From Clarkia xantiana subsp. parviflora (Eukaryota > Streptophyta > Magnoliopsida > Myrtales > Onagraceae), in the NCBI GenBank assembly GCA_036873135.1, contig JAPTYO010000011.1, positions 18,920,747 to 18,984,746 on the forward strand: a DNA stretch of 64,000 bases, written 5' to 3'. The position numbers were made by a program, and so were the translations under genes. Shown here piece by piece: positions 31,966 through 43,103 of this stretch; positions within the stretch are counted from its first letter, which is position 1, and each line of letters opens with the position of its first letter. The notes below the pieces were generated by a model that saw only the letters and a list, made by a program, of their open reading frames with translations, did no database searches and was not told the origin of the DNA.

Positions 31966-33963
31966 AGATCCGATGAATTGTTGGCATACTACTACCAACG
32001 GTTCACTGCCAGTGCCGCGGAGATTGATGAAGAGATATCGGAGGGAGAGACCATCCGAACTTTCCTTCGGAACTTAAATGCTCCATATGGCTCCGATCTG
32101 ATGCACAGTGTAGCCGCGGAAGCTGTGTGGAGCATGGAGGCCCTGCAAGCAAGGGTGAAACAGCAAATCGACGTCCAGGAGTCGAAGATTGCCGCCGGAG
32201 AACTTGATCCCCCGAAGTCGGGAAGAGGAAAGACGTCGTCCAAGCTTTCGGATGATCGTAAAGGGAGCGACAAATCGGAGGGAAGTAGGAACCGTGGTCG
32301 CCCCGAGAGAAGGGAGGATAGACGTCCTCCGAAGAAGGATAACCGCGAAGGTCGTAGTGTTCCCATCAACAGCTCGATGACCTCCGTGCTAGCTGTGATG
32401 GATCGGCAAGGTCTCGCCCGATACCCCCCGAGGAAAGAAGGAGAATTCTTGGGAGGCCGCTCTGATCGTTATTGTCGGTACCATCGAGCCAATGGTCACG
32501 ACACAGATAACTGTCGGGAGCTGAAGAAGGAGATAGAGAAGCTGATCCAGAAGGGGAAGCTTAAGGAGTTCGTCGGAAGGGGAAGGTGCCGATCTCGTTC
32601 CAAAAGCCGGTCACGGTCCCGTTCCAAGTCCCGTGATCGATCCCCGAAGAAGAAGAAAGTTGAGTCGGAGCCCTTTGGTTCCGGTGCCCGTAAGGAGAGA
32701 CGGGGAACCATTAACGTCATTCATGGAGGAATGGCAGCGGGAGGTGACACCACTGCTTCTCGGGAGAATTATGCTTCTCGCATCTCCGCTGCTGTGGTGC
32801 TAGGCAAGAGGTCCCGGTCGTGGACTCTAAAGGAGGAAATGGTGATTTCTTTCTCAGCAGAAGATTTGATAGGCGTGGAGAGCCCCCACGATGACGCCTT
32901 GGTCGTGACCTTGGATGTGGACGGATTCGAGATGAAGCGGATCCTGATAGACGGAGGGAGCTCCTCCGACATTCTTTTCATGGATGCCCTGGAGGCCATG
33001 GGAAAGACGAAGAAAGACCTGACGCAGGTGAACTTCCCGATGGTGGGATTCTCCGGATCGACTTCCTATCCGTTGGGGATGATTACCTTACCGGTGGAGT
33101 TTGGTAGTGGCTGGAAGATGGAACGGCGGAGCGTGGACTTCGTCGTGGTAGAATCCGCGGGAACATACAACGCTATTATCGGGAGGACCACCATCAACCC
33201 TCTCATGGCAGTAGCTTCAACCGTCCACCAGAAGATGAAGTTCTTGACTGACCATGGTGTCGGAGAGGTTAAGGGCGATCAGGTGGCGTCACGAAAGTGC
33301 TATGTTAACGCCACCCGACGGAGAAGAAGGGAAGCCATGGCTGTCCTGCAAACCGATGCCGATCCTCGAGAGGAGTTTGGGCGGCCCGCCCCCATGGAGG
33401 ACCTGAAGGAGGTTGAGATTGATGGACCTCGAAGGAAGGTAAAGATCGAGTCTGCTTTGTCGGAGGAAAGAGCCCGAGAGTTGACCGAACTCCTGAAGGA
33501 GTACAAGGAGCTGTTTGCCTGGTCCCCGAGTGATATGCTAGGAATCAACCCCGACGTGATCGTACACGAGCTGAAAATTGATCCCGCGATCAAGCCTATT
33601 GCGCAGAGGAGGCGTCCGATGGGCGCAAACAAAAGGATCGCGATTCAGCAGGAGGTGGGCAGACTGCTCGACGCTGGATTCATCAAGGAGCTCCGATTCC
33701 AGACATGGGTCGCTAACCCAGTCCTGGTGAGAAAGAGTAATGGGAAGTGGCGGATGTGTGTCGATTTCCGCGACCTGAACAAGGCCTGCCCGAAGGATTG
33801 CTACCCGCTCCCGAGGATTGACCAGTTGGTGGATGCCACATCGGGACATGAGCTGCTGAGCTTCATGGATGCCTATTCTAGGTACAACCAGATCAAGAGG
33901 CGAAGGAGGATGCCCCCCACACAGCTTTCTATGCTGACAGTGACGTCTACCACTACGACATGA
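31966..33963 (+). pseudogene. A gag end, protease and RT amino part
   Basis: Same frame as gag (open from 31978 when counted from Met, 661 codons). Residues 166-179: knuckle CRYHRANGHDTDNC. Residues 204-222: RS tract with KS interruptions, then DRSPKKKK. Residues 245-251: GTINVIH. Protease near 322-334 with LIDGGSSSDIL. RT from about 570 with TWVANPVLV, VDFRDLNKACPKDCYPLPR and FMDAYSRYNQI. A one-base deletion near 33897 (ATCAAGAGGCG where B reads ATCAAGATGGC) shifts the frame. Confidence 0.93.
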
Positions 33964-36689
33964 TGCCCTTCGGATTAATCAACGCCGGAGCGACTTACCA
34001 GCGGATGGTAAACAAGTTGTTCGGAGACATGTTAGGGAAGACCATGGAGGCTTACGTGGATGACATGCTCGTGAAGTCCCGACAGGCAGGAGACCACGTC
34101 CAAAACTTGGCGGCGACGTTCGAGCGGATGAAGCTTCATCAGGTTCGTTTGAACCCCGACAAGTGTGCTTTCGGGGTGAACTCGGGGAAATTCCTAGGGT
34201 TCATGGTGAGCCAGAGAGGGATCGAGGTGAATCCCGAGAAGCTGCGAGCGATCGAGGAGATGCAGTCCCCAAAGACTCATCGGGAGGTTCAAGTATTGAA
34301 TGGCCGGTTGGTCGCGATGAATCGATTCCTATCCAAGGCAAGTGACAGAGCCATGCCATTTTTCGATGTGCTAAGGGCCCACAAAAAGTTTGAATGGTCC
34401 GACAAGTGCAAGGAGGCATTCCAAGCACTCAAACAGCACCTCCGTACCCTCCCGCCGTTGGCAAAACCGGTTCCAGGCGAGCCGCTTTATCTCTATTTGG
34501 CTGTTTCTGATGTTGCTGTTAGTTCGGTTTTGATTAAAATTGTCAAGGGCAACCAAGTTCCCATCTATTATGTAACCAAGGCATTTGCCAAATCAGAAAT
34601 GAACTATCCCGCTATTGAGAAGTATCTCTTTGCGTTAATTGTTGACGCTCGAAAGCTCCGACCTTACTTCCATGCCCACGAAGTTACAGTGTTGACAAAT
34701 CAGCCCTTGAAGAACTCTTTGAACCGACCAGAGGCGTCGGGGAGATTGGTGAAATGGGCCATCGAGCTTACGGAGTTCCGTATACATTTTGCTCCGCGAA
34801 CTGCTATTAAGGGCCAGGCATTGGCAGATTTTATAGCCGAGTCTACGGCACCCGATCTGGAAGTAACGGGTCCCGCAGAGGGGGCAACTATGGAGGTCCC
34901 GATAGCAGAACAGGTCCCGATGACAGAACAGACAGAACAGCCAAATGAGGGGAACACTTGGGAGATGTACACTGATGGTTCATCAAGTGTAGAAGGATCG
35001 GGGGCAGGATTCGTATTGATACCGCCCGGTGGAGGCGAACCCTTGCGATATGCCTTGGCCCTAACGTTTAGGGCCACCAACAATGAAGCGGAGTATGAAG
35101 CTCTCATCACGGGCCTTAAAATTTCCAAGGGTACGGGAGTCGATCATTTGAAAGTGAAATGTGATGCCAGCTTGATCGTGAATCAAGTCCAGGGGAACTA
35201 TGAAGCCAAGAGCCCGACAATGAGGAAGTATTTGCACGAGGTGCAGACTTTGAAGGGAAGCTTCAGAAGCTTCGATATCGAGGTGATCCCGAGGGAAGAA
35301 AACGCGGGGGCAGATGCCTTAACCAAGTTTGCTCCGGGAGTGGCCCCTGAGGAGAATCGGAAGGTACACTTTCTGGAGAAAGTGATTATCTCAACCATCG
35401 ATCCAACGGAGGTTTGCGCTATTGAAGCAAGATCGAAGGGAGAAGACAAACCCACCTGGATGACCCCGATGGTCACATACCTGACTACGGGGGCGCTCCC
35501 CGATGATGAAGTGGCAGCTGTCCGGCTGCGTCGAATTGCGAACGACTACGTGATGGTGGACAACCAGTTGTACAAAAGGGGGCATGTAAAGCCTTTCTTG
35601 AAATGTGTGGCGGAGCCTGATACAAATCGGATCTTGAGAGAGCTACACGTGGGAGTCGCGGCCTGTCATGAAGGGGCCCGATCCATCGTGAGGAAGGCAT
35701 TGAACCTAGGCTACTACTGGCCTTCGATGAACAAGGAGGCGACAGCAATGGTCCGATCCTGCGATGCATGTCAAAGGTACGCTCCGAATATCGTGGCTCC
35801 TGCCGCAGATTTGATGCCCATCAGGAGTGCCTGGCCCTTCGCGCAATGGGGCATTGACTTGGTGGGACCTCTTCCCCAAGCGAAAGGTCAGTGCAAGTAT
35901 TTGCTCGTGGCCATCGATTACTTCTCGAAATGGATAGAGGCTAAGGCATTGGCCAAGACGACGGGACAGCAGATCCTCAAGTTCCTTCAAACTCAGATTA
36001 TATCCCGGTATGGGGTCCCTCGAGTGTTGATCAGCGATAATGGCCCTCTGTTCAATGGGGCCCAGTTCAAGGAGTACCTGGAGGAGTTGAACATTGAGCA
36101 CCGGACAGCTTCCGTCCGCCATGCTCAGACCAATGGCCAAGTCGAATCAGCCAACAAGATCGTGATGGATGGCTTGAAGAAGAGAGTGTACGCCTTGCAG
36201 GGCCATTGGCTGGATGAGCTCGAAAACGTGCTGTGGGCTGTTAGAACAACACCCAAGCAATCGACGGGGGAGACTCCGTTTGGCCTTGTCTATGGCACGG
36301 AAGCAGTTGCCCCCGTGGAGATAGCGGTGGCGTCCCACCGCAAGAGGTATTATGAGCCCCTAACGAACGAAGAAATGAGGCGTCTAGACTTAGACTTGCT
36401 CGAGGAGAAAAGGTGGAAGGCTGATGAAGTTCAGGCTCGAATGCGTCTGGCAACAGCCCGATATTATAATCGGCGTGTCAAGTCCCGACAATTCTTCGTT
36501 GGAGAACTTGTCTGGCGGAAGAACGAGTTCGTTCATCAAGATCGGATCAATAAACTATCGCCAAAATGGGAGGGACCTTACAATATCGTAGGGATGCCAG
36601 CCCCCAATGAATACAAGCTAGAGGACCTTGACGGCAAGTCATTGAAACATTCCTTCAGTGGCGAACACTTGAAGAAGTATCATGTTTGA
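33960..36689 (+). pseudogene. A RT, RNase H and integrase
   Basis: 909 open codons after the frameshift. RT catalytic AYVDDMLVKS at residues 31-40. RNase H from about 335 with MYTDGSSSVEGSG. Integrase zinc finger ending CDACQRYAPN near residue 600. Core Asp of WGIDLVGP near 632, Asp of ISDNGPLFNG near 689, and Glu of QVESANK near 729. End KWEGPYNIVG...HLKKYHV; no chromodomain. All catalytic residues are present; only the upstream lesions stop a full polyprotein. Confidence 0.95.
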
Positions 36690-37180
36690 TATTAAGTCGC
36701 CGCGAATGGCGCAAGTTATCTATCAATCCGATGTAAGCGAAGCTTTGAATTATTTATGAATAAAAGAAGTTGCTTCCGAATTACTTTTAGATCTATTCTA
36801 ACTGTTAGTAAGACGTCCTGAAGGACGCGACAAAAGCCTTCCGAGGTACGATAAAAGCCTTACGAGGTACGAGTAAGTCGCCTTTATGGCGCGACAAAAA
36901 GCCTTTCGAGGTACGGACAAAAGCCCTACGGGGTATGCGTAAGTCGTCTTTATGATGCAACCAAAGGCCTAGGTACGAAAAAGCCCTAACGGGTCCGCGT
37001 AAGTCGTCTATATGATGCGGCCAAAAGCCCTAAAGGTTACGAAAAGCCCTAACGGGTCCGCGTAAGTCGTCTATATGATGCGGCAAAAAGCCTTAAAAGG
37101 GGTACGATTAAAGTCGTCTGATTTGGCGCGGGAAAAGCCTTAAGGGGTGTGAAAAATTATCTTAAATAATGTGTAAAATG
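36690..37180. repeat. A 3' flank of pol: poly(A) signal and ~40-60-bp repeats
   Basis: AATAAAAG near 36759 is a likely poly(A) signal for gag-pol. From about 36820 to 37140, units built on AAAGCCTTACGAGGTACG and GTAAGTCGTCTATATGATGC repeat five to six times with drift. Confidence 0.8.
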
Positions 37181-37204
37181 GCCTTGAAAGGCAAGGATAA
37201 GAAA

Positions 37205-37485
37205 ACTTAAGTGGTGAAGTCCCGATTGGATGAGAAACCTTAAGTGGTGAAGTCCCGGTTGGATGAGAAACCTTAAGTGGTGAAGTCCCGATTGGATGAG
37301 AAACCTTAAGTGGTGAAGCCCCGATTGGATGAGAAACCTTAAATGGTGAAGTCCCGGTTGGATGAGAAACCTTAAGTGGTGAAGTCCCGATAGGATGAGA
37401 AACCTTAAGTGGTGAAGTCCCGATTGGATGAGAAACCTTAAGTGGTGAAATCCCGATAGGACGAGAAACCTTAAGTAGTAAAGTC
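37205..37485. repeat. 33-bp tandem repeat of A, about 8-9 copies
   Basis: Unit CCTTAAGTGGTGAAGTCCCG followed by ATTGGATGAGAAA, period 33. A 120-codon minus-strand frame through it is only a result of the period being a multiple of three. The core CTTAAGTGGTG is the reverse complement of the CACCACTTAAG core in the B1 and B2 arrays. Confidence 0.92.
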
Positions 37486-37696
37486 TCGAGTAAAGCGTCG
37501 GAAGGACGTATGAAGTCATCTTAAATGGTGCATCGGAACGTGCTGAGTAACGAGTCTAAAGTCGCTTTAAATAGCATAAACGATTATCGGGACCAAAATA
37601 GATGGAAGAAATTTCTTATATAAAGGCACAAAGGCCTGGAGGTTCCGATACAAAGAGATAAATGAGAAAAACTACAAGGACTAAAAAGATAGAGCA

Positions 37697-40410
37697 TTAA
37701 ACTTGGTCCTTGTTGGAAGATGGGTCCTCAGCAGCGTTAGAGGAAGCAAGGTTCGGAGGGGCCTGGGCAGAAGGCTCCGCAGCCCGCGGAGTCGGGTCCA
37801 CGGCAGCAGTCTCTTCACTCTCCGCGGGGAGGTTGAAGTACTTCTCCGCGAAAGGGGCGAGGGTCTCGGACTTCTTGAAGTCGATGGAATCCTCGTAGGC
37901 TGTGTAGAGTTCTTCGACGGCATTGAACAGGACGTTCTCCACCTCAGACTTGCAGAACCCTACAGCATCCACCTTGAATTCTTCAGAATTCCGATACTCC
38001 TCGCGGCCCTGCAGACGACCCTCCTCGCGACCCTGCAGGCGACCCTCCTCGTGACCCTGTAGGCGACCTTCCTCGTGGCCCTGGGCCTTGGCCTCAGCCA
38101 ACTTGGCCTCGAGCCCCGCCTTGGCCTCCGCAAGAGCCTCCGCGAGAACACCCTTCTGGTGGATGAGCTGCCTCTTCTCCGACTCGTGCCGCTGCTGATC
38201 CGCCTGGATCATCTTCCGCTCCCGACGCATGACGGCCTCGTGATCCTGAACCTGCTTGAGCAAGCCCGAAGCCATCTCGTCAAGGAGAGTTTTCTCCTTG
38301 GCCATCTTATTCCTGGCCGCCACAGCCTCGTCGAGGTCCACCTGGAGCTTGGCCAACGCGTCGGGGTCCGACTTAGCTTGAGCTTCCTCCAAAGCACCCT
38401 TGAGAGCCAGGATGAAGCCGAAGCAGCGCTGCTGGTCCGCGGTTTCCTAAGATGGAAGGGAAAAAAAGATTAGAATCCGATGGTTGAAGGCAAAGAACAA
38501 TGACGAAAATAAAGTAAAGGTAAAGTTTTACCTCCATCCGACGGATGGCCATAGCACGGAGCTCCTCCTCGATGTCCTCCCGCACCAAGGATAGGGGCCG
38601 CCTCAAGGCTGGAGGAATTGACCCCGCCAGCAGATGCAGGGCCAATTCAGGCTCAAGGTTCCCCCGCTGGAGTGGAACCCCTTGGAGAGACTCGATCGGG
38701 TTCCAGGGAACCGTCTCCTGGTCGAGGGTGAAAATCTTGTAAAGATTTTCATCCACGGGAAGAGGGAGGACGACCCCGGAACTTTCAGCCGGAGGAGCCA
38801 CCTCGGCCGGTGGCTCGGGGGTAGGAGTGCGGAGCTCGGGAGGAGGACTCCGGGACACGTCTTCCACGGGGGGCCTCAGGCTGTTTTGACCTGGCTTTCG
38901 GCGGAAAAGCAGGCCACCCTCGTTGGGCTCCTCGGAAGAAGGAGAAGCCTCCAGATCAGCCACCTGACGGAACTGAGCTTCCGTCGGGGTTTCCTCCGTC
39001 ACCGGTGCCTGTGGAGTTGTGGCCCGGGCTGGAGTAGCAGCTCGCCTCGGAGTGACAGCCTCCGATGGACCTGCGGTGGCGGGACGAATAAATTTAGGAA
39101 GAGTACCACGAGGACACCAGATGATTTGACGATTGAGGTGTTGGTTCTTTCCAAGGATGTTGTAGTATCCCGCCTTGAGAACGCGGGGGGTTTCTCCTCG
39201 AAGGATGAATTTGATGTCTCGAACCCGCGATTCTCGATCAGCGGGGATAAACTCCTCGGGAACCAGCTTTTTATATCTTTTAATAGCACGACGGACACGC
39301 TTACCTTCCTCGGCGGTAGTGACCCCGAAAGCTTGGTCAATCTCCTCCCTCCTGGCTCGCTTGGCCACGACCTGTTCCTCGGTCGGAGGGGCAGCAGAAG
39401 GAATGGCGGAAGAGGAAGCGCCCTTCTTCAGCGACTTTCGCTTCCTCTTGGAGCCACCGGGGACGGCATCAGTCACGCCCTGCTTCATAATGAGATGAGT
39501 CAGCAGAGAAGCCTTCTTGGCTGCAAAAATAAAAAGACAAAGTGATTAGAAGATTACCCAGATGACTAAATCTTTGGAAACAGAATCGAGGAGCCGGACT
39601 CCGATATGGATCAAGTCCTTCTCCATGAGCTTGTTGGCATCGAGGGGTATGAAGGAATCCCCCCAACGGTAGAGCTGGACCATTTGGAGAGTGTTGAGGT
39701 CATCCTCAGTGTAGACCTCGAGCTTGGGGGCAGGGTCCGCCACGACCTCCCATCGGGGCCATGGGACAGAGCTGTTTTGGACGAAGAAGTAATACTTCTT
39801 CCATCCGCTGTTTTCGGACCCCGAGTCGCGAATCAGCACCCGATCCTTGTGGAACTTCCAGGTTTCGCTATCCCAGCCAAAACGTGAAAGTTCCTCCTTT
39901 GTCCACTTGGGGAGTCGGGGGGAGAAGGAGCAAACACCAGCCTTATTGCACTTCATTCCGTAGAAAGTGCGGAAAAGCAGCAGACTGTACGTCCACTGCT
40001 GGCGGAGGCACAGAAGTTGGAAAGCATTCCACACGCGGATGGCGTGTGGAGAGAAGTTGCACATCTCCACCAAGTTCCCGCAAAAGGGGAATCGAATCCC
40101 CGCGCTTATCTGTCCGGCGGAGACGAACACTTCTCCCTCTCGAGGACGCATGACGATATGCTTCCTCTTGACGGCAGGTTGAGACTCATAAGGGAAACGA
40201 GGCTCCCAATCCGAGGTAATGCAGCCCTCTCGGAGAGCAACCTCATACGAGGTCTCAGAAATCTCGTTAACAGCGAGTTCAAAGGTGAAAGGAGTCCTAG
40301 CCTCAGAACTAGCCTCGTCTAAAAACGGTTACAGACAGAAAAATTCAAGAAAGGAGGAAAAATAATGTTAGCAAATCACGAAAATAAAGAAGAAAATCCT
40401 TACCAGACAT
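37697..40410 (-). CDS. Antisense spliced gene of A, intact 833-residue frame
   Basis: Minus strand, four exons: 40410-40404 (ATGTCTG), 40318-39558, 39515-38532, 38446-37697. Lengths 7+761 = 768, 984 and 750 give phase-consistent joins and no internal stop. Introns are GT-AG: 85, 42 and 85 nt. Intron 2 has two AG acceptors 5 nt apart; the downstream one keeps frame. Domains: residues 1-256 conserved domain (FCGNLVEMC, VWNAFQLLCLRQQW, NSGWKKYYFF, LYRWGDSFIPLD); 257-584 basic start (GSKRKRKSLKKG, KRARREE), then Pro/Ser-rich; 585-833 coiled coil with four EEGRLQG-type heptads, then EVENVLFNAVEELY and an acidic tail. Mechanism unknown; nuclear location is inferred from the basic clusters. Confidence 0.75.
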
Positions 40411-41008
40411 TGTTGATGGATGCTTGGTGAAGATGAAGAAAGATCGGGAAGATCGAAGGCCTTGGATCACGAAGAGCAGGAAAACCTTGGAGGTGAAAAC
40501 TTCGAACTCAAGAATGACAAAACTTCCAGAAATTAAGAGGATGGAGAAGAAGTGAATAATGCCAGGGTTTTGGCTTTTATAAGCAAAAGGACAATGGGAA
40601 GGACTTAATCTTGACCGTTGAAGATGAAACGACCCGATCGTGATCGTTGAGATGGAGAGGACGGTACGGAAGAGACGTGGTGACGTAATAAGTGCTTTTT
40701 CAGAAAGCAACAGTCACGCCGATTTAGGCGTCGTTTCATAATCCCTAGCATTTAATGCTGCAGTAACCGAGGAGTCTCCTCGGATTTGGCAACTGCCCAT
40801 AGAGTCCAGTGGGCCCAAGGTGATCATGAGTGAGAGACTCTGTCACACGACAATTACGCGCAAGGCAAAAGCCTCCGATTGAGATATCAAGAGGCCTAAA
40901 GACAAAAACCTCCGATGACAACATCGGGAGGAACGGACATAAAAGCCCCCGACAGCAAGGTCGGAAGATCTAGAACTGGAAGACACGACGAACTAAAAGT
41001 CCCCCATG
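40411..41008 (-). promoter_or_regulatory. Promoter and leader of the A antisense gene
   Basis: TATAAAA on the minus strand at 40575-40581, 165 bases before the ATG. Further upstream are CTCCTCGGTTACT with CATTAAATGC near 40750-40780, TTTCTGAAAAAGCACTTAT near 40705, and CAACGGTCAAGATTA near 40610. Each has a counterpart in order upstream of the B2 antisense gene. Transcription would run away from the 3' LTR toward pol. Confidence 0.65.
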
Positions 41009-41021
41009 TCTTGGGGGCAAA
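41009..41021 (+). other. Polypurine tract of A
   Basis: TCTTGGGGGCAAA directly before the 3' LTR start TGATAGG. Confidence 0.85.
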
Positions 41022-41780
41022 TGATAGGTTCCGATGTAATCGTTAGCCCCGTTAACAGCCAATGGACGGCGAGTAGGTCCAGTGGCCTCGCGAAAAGCCT
41101 GGAAGGCTCAGAGGCCCAGTATGAAGGGTCCCGACTTTAGCGGTCCCGATGTATGAGCTGAATGCTCCCGACAAGAAGCCTCTGAGTAGGCCCCGATATG
41201 CCTTAGTAAAGGCCCCGATAATAAAGCCCCGCGGAGGCTGGACCTGTCTCGTGAGACAAAGGGTCCTGGGTGGTGACCTAGAATGAGATAACTCTGGAGT
41301 CCCCGACAGAAGTTGGGACTTGTGATTAGAGGATAAGGCCGAGAAACCCGCCTACTAGATAGAGTAGTGGGAGAACGGTTAAGATACAGATAAATCTCCC
41401 CCGAGATACGCAGGGCATGCCCGAGATACACGGAGTATGGGCAAGATACGCGGAGCGTGGGGTGAGATATAAGGAATCCTGAACGAGATATACGGAATCG
41501 TGGCGAGATATACGGAATCGTGGGTAAAACTGCCAGGCGCAGTAACAGGTAACTGAGTAACTTCCCCTCCTATATAAAGGAGGAAGTTACCTCAGAAACG
41601 ACATTCTCTAATACGCACTTAGATTACTGCTACCACCCCATTGATCATATACTCATTTAAGCATCGGAGAGGGATTCTGGGTCACCACCCAGGTCATCCC
41701 CTTTTTGCAGGATTACGCGGAGCCCAGTAGTCCAAAGCTTTCCGTCAAGGACGTAACGGAGCTTCGCCCGTGATCCAACA
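41022..41780 (+). mobile_element. 3' LTR of A (759 bp)
   Basis: TGATAGGTTCCGATG to GTGATCCAACA, followed by TSD GCTGC. Two copies of the 20-bp minisatellite unit. Differs from the 5' LTR mostly by C/T and G/A changes. Confidence 0.95.
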
Positions 41781-41785
41781 GCTGC

Positions 41786-42418
41786 CATAGCTAAAACAAT
41801 TCTCACAGTTGTCATCTTCACCACAGGAGAAAAGGTCTCATTGAAATCAGTCCCTTCTATTTGGGTAAAGCCTTTGGCAACAAGCCTAGCTTTATATCTC
41901 TCAATAGATCCATCAGAGTTGTATTTCACCCTAAACACCCATTTACACCCAACAGAAGACTTCCCATGGGGCAGCTCCATAATCTTCCATGTATTGTTAT
42001 CTTGTAAGGCCTTGATCTCCTCCTTCATAGCAACCACCCAATTTGAGTCTTTGATTGCTTGTTTATATGTAGAAGGCTCCTTGATCTTGTCAATGGAGGC
42101 CAAGAAGCAATTGTAGGTAGGATTAAGATGATCATAGGTAATGTATTTTTCCATACCAAAAGCAACATTTGAAGAAGAATCCTTTCTTAACTGAGCAATC
42201 CTTGCACTCCTTCTTAAGATGGGTACTTGTGGAGTGGCAACCAAAGGAACATCCTCTACTATAGGAAGCTGAGGAAGAGCATCAGGAAGAGCATCCTCAA
42301 TTGTGGGGTGCTGAGGAAGAGCATCCTTAAACATTGGTGAGCTAGAAGAAGACTCCTCAACTAATAACTTGGACTCCAAACAAGTAGGTAATAGGGATCT
42401 TAATTCTGCCTTAGACAT
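41786..42418 (-). pseudogene. Copia integrase-RT linker and RT amino part
   Basis: Frame opening [10 protein letters not shown], a Pro/Ser-rich linker with [11 protein letters not shown], then [51 protein letters not shown] (as separate blocks of the fingers domain) and [20 protein letters not shown]. Cut by element A at 41780/41785; the open frame continues falsely into A's LTR. The rest of RT is at 30186 and below. Confidence 0.92.
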
Positions 42419-43074
42419 GCCAAAAGGAAGATATGCTCATGAAAAACAACATCCCTTGTTGTAACTTGAAATGCTGAATTGGAGATCTTCAACACAAGAT
42501 AACCTTTTTGAGAAGTAGAGTATCCCATGAAGATGCAATGCTCAGCTCTTGAACTAAACTTATCAGAGTTGTTCAAGTTTGTGGCAAAACATAGGCAACC
42601 CATGATCCTTAAATGATTAATAGAAGGTGGCTTGCCATAAAGAACCTCCATAGGAGACTTGAACTCCAAAGAAGATGAAGGTAATCTATTCATCAAATAA
42701 CAAGCAGTGAGAACACAATAGCCCCAATACTTGATAGGCATACAAGCTTGAAACCTCAATGCCCTTGCCACATTCAAAATTTTTCTATGCTTGCGCTCCA
42801 CTCTACCATTCTGCTGAGGAGTGTATGTGCAACTAGTTTGATGTTGAACTCCCAAAAGAAGGAAGTGATCCTTGCAAATAGAGTTGATGAACTCAGATCC
42901 ATTATCACTTCTAGCAATCTTCACCATAGTTCCAAACAGAGTCTGAACCATCAATAAGAAGCTTTGAATGTGAATGAAGGTATCACTTTTATTCTTCATT
43001 AGAAAGACCCAAGTTGCCCTGGAAAAGTCATCCACAATGGTGAGGAAGTATTGATAACCTTTGATTGTAGGCAC
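42400..43074 (-). pseudogene. Copia integrase core
   Basis: A 224-codon frame: VDDFSRATWVFLMKNKSD (second part of the first Asp region), ARSDNGSEF with the second Asp, and GRVERKHRKILNVARALRF with the Glu. Upstream, LDLWGPY has its Trp codon changed to TAG near 43087, so the frame starts late. A frameshift near 42410 separates it from the linker. Confidence 0.92.
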
Positions 43075-43103
43075 TTTGTATGGACCCTAAAGATCCAAAT
43101 GTA

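Larger units (their letters stand above)
30187..41780 (+). mobile_element. Element A: complete Tat-like Ty3/gypsy retrotransposon
   Basis: 11.6 kb, plus strand, youngest of the nested set because it sits in copia, which sits in B2. LTRs of 780 and 759 bp differ by one 20-bp minisatellite unit, a 1-bp indel and about eight substitutions, several of them C/T or G/A. Gag-pol has only two breaks, and the antisense gene is open throughout. Confidence 0.95.

Noticed and set aside
37157..37519. 120-codon minus-strand frame with repeated LHHLRFLI
   Set aside because: Read-through of the 33-bp tandem repeat; not conserved in B elements.
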